This document shows, piece after piece, positions 14,543 through 16,436 of a stretch of DNA of 16,436 nucleotides. Each line of letters begins with the position of its first letter. The stretch's first letter is position 1. The translations under genes were made by a program, and so were the position numbers. The notes under the pieces were generated by a model, which saw only the letters and a list, made by a program, of their open reading frames with translations, did not search any database and was not told the DNA's origin. The stretch spans positions 1 to 16,436 of the forward strand of contig CAZKKN010000036.1 in assembly GCA_964553375.1 (NCBI GenBank), read 5' to 3'. The DNA comes from UBA9715 sp964553375 (lineage in GTDB: Bacteria; Actinomycetota; Coriobacteriia; Coriobacteriales; Eggerthellaceae).

Positions 14543-15034
14543 ATGAAACCAAGTTTTGGATTCGTGTTCGTTTTGAGCCTCACGATGTCCTTCGTTGTAG
14601 GCGCGGTTATGAGCATCTCGATGATGCTCTATAATGGCCAGCCGCTTGACGCTGTGCCGCTTCTGCTCAATATCCTCGTTGCAACCATCATCGGCTTGGT
14701 CGTGATGCTCGTGATTCCCGTGGCTCGCGGCGGCGAGGCGTTTGCGAGATTCTATGGTTCGCAGAACCCCTCGTCCCTTGGGTTCGGGTTGCTGCAATCC
14801 CTTGTCATTGCGACAGTGATGACGTTCTGCGTGAGTTTCGGCATGACCGCTTTCGGTACGGGGTTCGCTACATTCCCGGACGGTACGACGTTTATCGTGC
14901 GCTGGCTTTCTCCTATAGCCGACATTTGGGGTATAGCTTACGTGGCTACGATCCTTGGACTGCCGATTTGTACTGCATTGGCCAAGAAAGCAGGTAAAGC
15001 CGGAGGTCTGTCCAAGCAAGAAGAAGTCAAGTAG
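14543..15034 (+). CDS. Four-helix membrane protein, tandem DUF2798-like, probable anchor
   Basis: Small integral membrane protein of unknown role, in the place where related operons put a membrane anchor. The 163 residues have four hydrophobic helices, at about 5-27, 41-62, 78-101 and 125-148, in two similar halves. Each half has a short helix-start phrase (LSLTMSFVVGAVMS; LQSLVIATVMTFCVSFGM) and ends with a Pro-containing helix and a basic stretch. This layout resembles two copies of DUF2798, a weak recognition by eye. There are no heme-ligand histidines and no NrfD or DmsC signature, so quinol oxidation is not evident. The tail is Lys-rich. The ATG is 2 bases after the previous stop with AAGGG ahead. 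The frame is open farther upstream, but that overlaps the ferredoxin gene. Confidence 0.78.
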   Translation: MKPSFGFVFVLSLTMSFVVGAVMSISMMLYNGQPLDAVPLLLNILVATIIGLVVMLVIPVARGGEAFARFYGSQNPSSLGFGLLQSLVIATVMTFCVSFGMTAFGTGFATFPDGTTFIVRWLSPIADIWGIAYVATILGLPICTALAKKAGKAGGLSKQEEVK

Positions 15035-15074
15035 AAAGCGACGAGCTCTTGCCGTAAGACCACCGATCCCTTCT

Positions 15075-15104
15075 ATAGCTCGGAGCCGTAAGGCTCCGAG
15101 CTAT
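15075..15104 (+). terminator. Terminator-like hairpin after the molybdoenzyme operon
   Basis: The stem ATAGCTCGGAGCC pairs perfectly over 13 bp with its downstream copy around the tetraloop GTAA. It starts 40 bases after the stop of the membrane-protein gene. No T-run follows (CTGCTCGAGC), so it is not a textbook rho-independent terminator. It may still end or protect the operon transcript. Confidence 0.65.
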
Positions 15105-15246
15105 CTGCTCGAGCATGCCTGTTGAGATCGTTTGAGTATCGAGTGATCGACTGTTAGAGGGCTGCGTAGTAAAAGAGGCCAGACAATGCTGACCTAGTGC
15201 TTCAAATGGTGGAATGTGTGCGGCAGGAACTGCGTGACCCCCCGGC

Positions 15247-15276
15247 GTGACAGGTCTGATCATGGGGGAATATAAT
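15247..15276 (+). promoter_or_regulatory. Sigma-70-type promoter for the QueG-like gene
   Basis: GTGACA (15247-15252, one mismatch to TTGACA) and a perfect TATAAT (15271-15276) are 18 bp apart. Transcription would begin near 15283 and give a leader of about 90 bases. Runs of C (15238-15243) and G (15264-15268) flank the -35 and the spacer and could pair, which is a possible operator but weak. Confidence 0.65.
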
Positions 15277-15371
15277 CTAGCCTGAAGGGTTTCGAAAACG
15301 TCTGCCGATAATGGCAGTGCCCCGATCAACAAGGTTTAGAAAACCAGTGCAGTCGAAGGGCAGGGGAGTCT

Positions 15372-16223
15372 ATGGATATGCTAGTCGCCCAGGAATGGTT
15401 CGATTCAAATGTTGCAACGAGTCCCGGTAATGCCATCTTAGAGGAGTGGGCGATTGCGCCGGAAATGGCAGGCACTCCGTTGTTCGATACCCCGTTGGTT
15501 GGCGTGGCGAGCGCGGATGACCCGCTTTTCATGCGGATCAGGGATGATGAGCATATCCTTGGGGATGCATTTCGCCTTCCGCAAGAGTGGCTTCCTGGCG
15601 CGAAGAGCGTGATCTCGGTTTTCTATCCGTTTTCAGATTGCGTGCGTGAAAGCAACTACGGCAATCTGGGGATTCCTTCTGGCGAGTGGCTTCATGGGCG
15701 TATTGAGGGTCAAGCTTTTATCCACGATACCGACAAGGCGTTCGCAGCGCTTCTGCAGGAGCAGGGCTATCGGACGTGCATCCCCGCTTTGGAGCCAGAC
15801 TTTGTGGTGAATAAGCGTTCGCCCGAAGAAGCCCAAGGAATCCCAATGTTCGCAAGCAGTTGGTCAGAGCGCCATGTGGCTTGGGTGGCTGGCTTGGGAA
15901 CGTTTGGAATCTGTGCGCATTTAATCACAGAGAAGGGAAAAGCAGGTCGTTTCGGAAGCATCATCACCACGGCCGAGCTGGAACCCACGCCGCGTCCTTA
16001 TGCGGAGGAGCCTTTCGCATATTGCACTCGCTGCGGAGAATGCGTAGCCCATTGTCCGGTGAATGCGTTGTCGCTGGAGACCGGGAAGGATTATCAAGCC
16101 TGCTGGGATTATATGGAGGAAACCAAAGTCCGCTTCAAACCGCGCTATGGCTGCGGGAAATGCCAGCTTCAGATGCCCTGCGAGACGCGCATTCCGAACA
16201 AGCGGTTCCGCAGCGCAGGATAG
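15372..16223 (+). CDS. QueG-like double [4Fe-4S] protein, function unknown
   Basis: Iron-sulfur protein related to the epoxyqueuosine reductase family (COG1600). The 283 residues include a middle part with LPQEWLPGAKSVISVFYPFS, similar to the QueG phrase with PGAKSV, and two cluster sites near the end. The first is C218-x2-C221-x2-C224-x3-C228-P. The second is formed by C244, C261, C264 and C270. In QueG the last site is CxxCxxxCP with a total length near 380 aa and HEAT-like repeats; here the spacing is C-x2-C-x5-C and the C-terminal repeats are absent. A true queuosine role is therefore doubtful, and an electron-transfer or activating role is possible. Starts at 15372 and 15378 are both possible: GGGGAG is 4 or 10 bases upstream. 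The gene has its own promoter. Confidence 0.8.
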   Translation: MDMLVAQEWFDSNVATSPGNAILEEWAIAPEMAGTPLFDTPLVGVASADDPLFMRIRDDEHILGDAFRLPQEWLPGAKSVISVFYPFSDCVRESNYGNLGIPSGEWLHGRIEGQAFIHDTDKAFAALLQEQGYRTCIPALEPDFVVNKRSPEEAQGIPMFASSWSERHVAWVAGLGTFGICAHLITEKGKAGRFGSIITTAELEPTPRPYAEEPFAYCTRCGECVAHCPVNALSLETGKDYQACWDYMEETKVRFKPRYGCGKCQLQMPCETRIPNKRFRSAG

Positions 16224-16328
16224 TGGTTGGATATCATCGTTCCAGGGAAGCTCATCATTGCAAGAAACTCGCGACCTCCGACGTGACAGAGCGGCGTTTT
16301 AGCAACTCTGGCTTGAGCTATGAGATTC

Positions 16329-16436
16329 CTAGGATTCATGCGCCTCGAACTCAACGAGGCTTTCGGCTTTGAAGGTCTCGCATCCTTCGTAGGCGTAGCT
16401 GGCGTCGAGGCCTTTCATGTAGACTTCCCGGTCATC
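16329..16436 (-). CDS. C-terminal end of an unrecognised gene, cut by window edge
   Basis: On the minus strand the last 108 bases read as 35 codons and a TAG, with protein-like content (MKGLDASYAYEGCETFKAES). The frame enters from outside the window. Codon use matches that of the other real genes, with G or C in most third positions. I do not recognise the family from 35 residues. It is convergent with the QueG-like gene, 105 bp away, and no terminator hairpin is visible between them. Confidence 0.55.
   Translation of the reverse strand, partial: DDREVYMKGLDASYAYEGCETFKAESLVEFEAHES

Larger units (their letters stand above)
15035..15371. other. Intergenic stretch between the molybdoenzyme operon and the QueG-like gene
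   Basis: These 337 bases hold the terminator-like hairpin at 15075-15104 and a strong promoter at 15247-15276. Between the promoter and the next start is a leader of about 90 bases with a small hairpin CTGCC/GGCAG at 15302-15317. I see no gene on either strand. Confidence 0.65.

Noticed and set aside
15027..15332. Minus-strand open frame across the intergenic promoter region
   Set aside because: It covers a good hairpin and a strong + strand promoter and has no recognisable product.

Overview
The window looks like chromosomal DNA from a Gram-positive anaerobe of the Coriobacteriia, most likely the family Eggerthellaceae. The clues are high-GC codon use in the cell-wall genes, an elongasome operon with actinobacterial-style proteins, and a polytopic-membrane LuxR-type regulator divergent from a molybdopterin oxidoreductase. 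That last pairing is characteristic of Eggerthella and Gordonibacter relatives. The genus cannot be fixed from the sequence alone.

Region 1 (1-9204, + strand) is one tightly packed operon: mreB (5' end cut off), mreC, mreD, mrdA (PBP2), rodA, a DUF697-type protein, and a radical-SAM protein with its DUF2344 partner. Gaps are 0-22 bp and rodA overlaps the next gene by 17 bp. It ends at a perfect 30-bp palindromic terminator. The first five genes make the lateral cell-wall elongation machine: MreB filaments, the MreC/MreD scaffold, the SEDS glycosyltransferase RodA and the transpeptidase PBP2. The last three are of unknown role.

Region 2 (9205-10572) is sparse. It holds a 66-aa orphan on the minus strand, a small XRE-type DNA-binding protein, and two long non-coding stretches. 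One of these carries a 31-bp imperfect inverted repeat around 94 bp, which may be a MITE-like remnant.

Region 3 (10573-15104) is the accessory part. An AT-richer LuxR-type regulator with about ten membrane segments faces away from a three-gene operon. That operon encodes a 722-aa molybdenum/tungsten-bis-MGD oxidoreductase without a Tat signal, a 116-aa two-cluster ferredoxin-like subunit, and a 163-aa four-helix membrane protein resembling a tandem DUF2798. The intergenic region holds an extended -10 promoter for the regulator and several small dyads that could be operators. The arrangement suggests a substrate-inducible reductive, hydratase-like or dehydroxylase-like enzyme working on the cytoplasmic side. 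The substrate cannot be read from the sequence.

Region 4 (15105-16436) holds a QueG-like double [4Fe-4S] protein with its own strong promoter. At the right edge is the C-terminal 35 codons of an unrecognised minus-strand gene.
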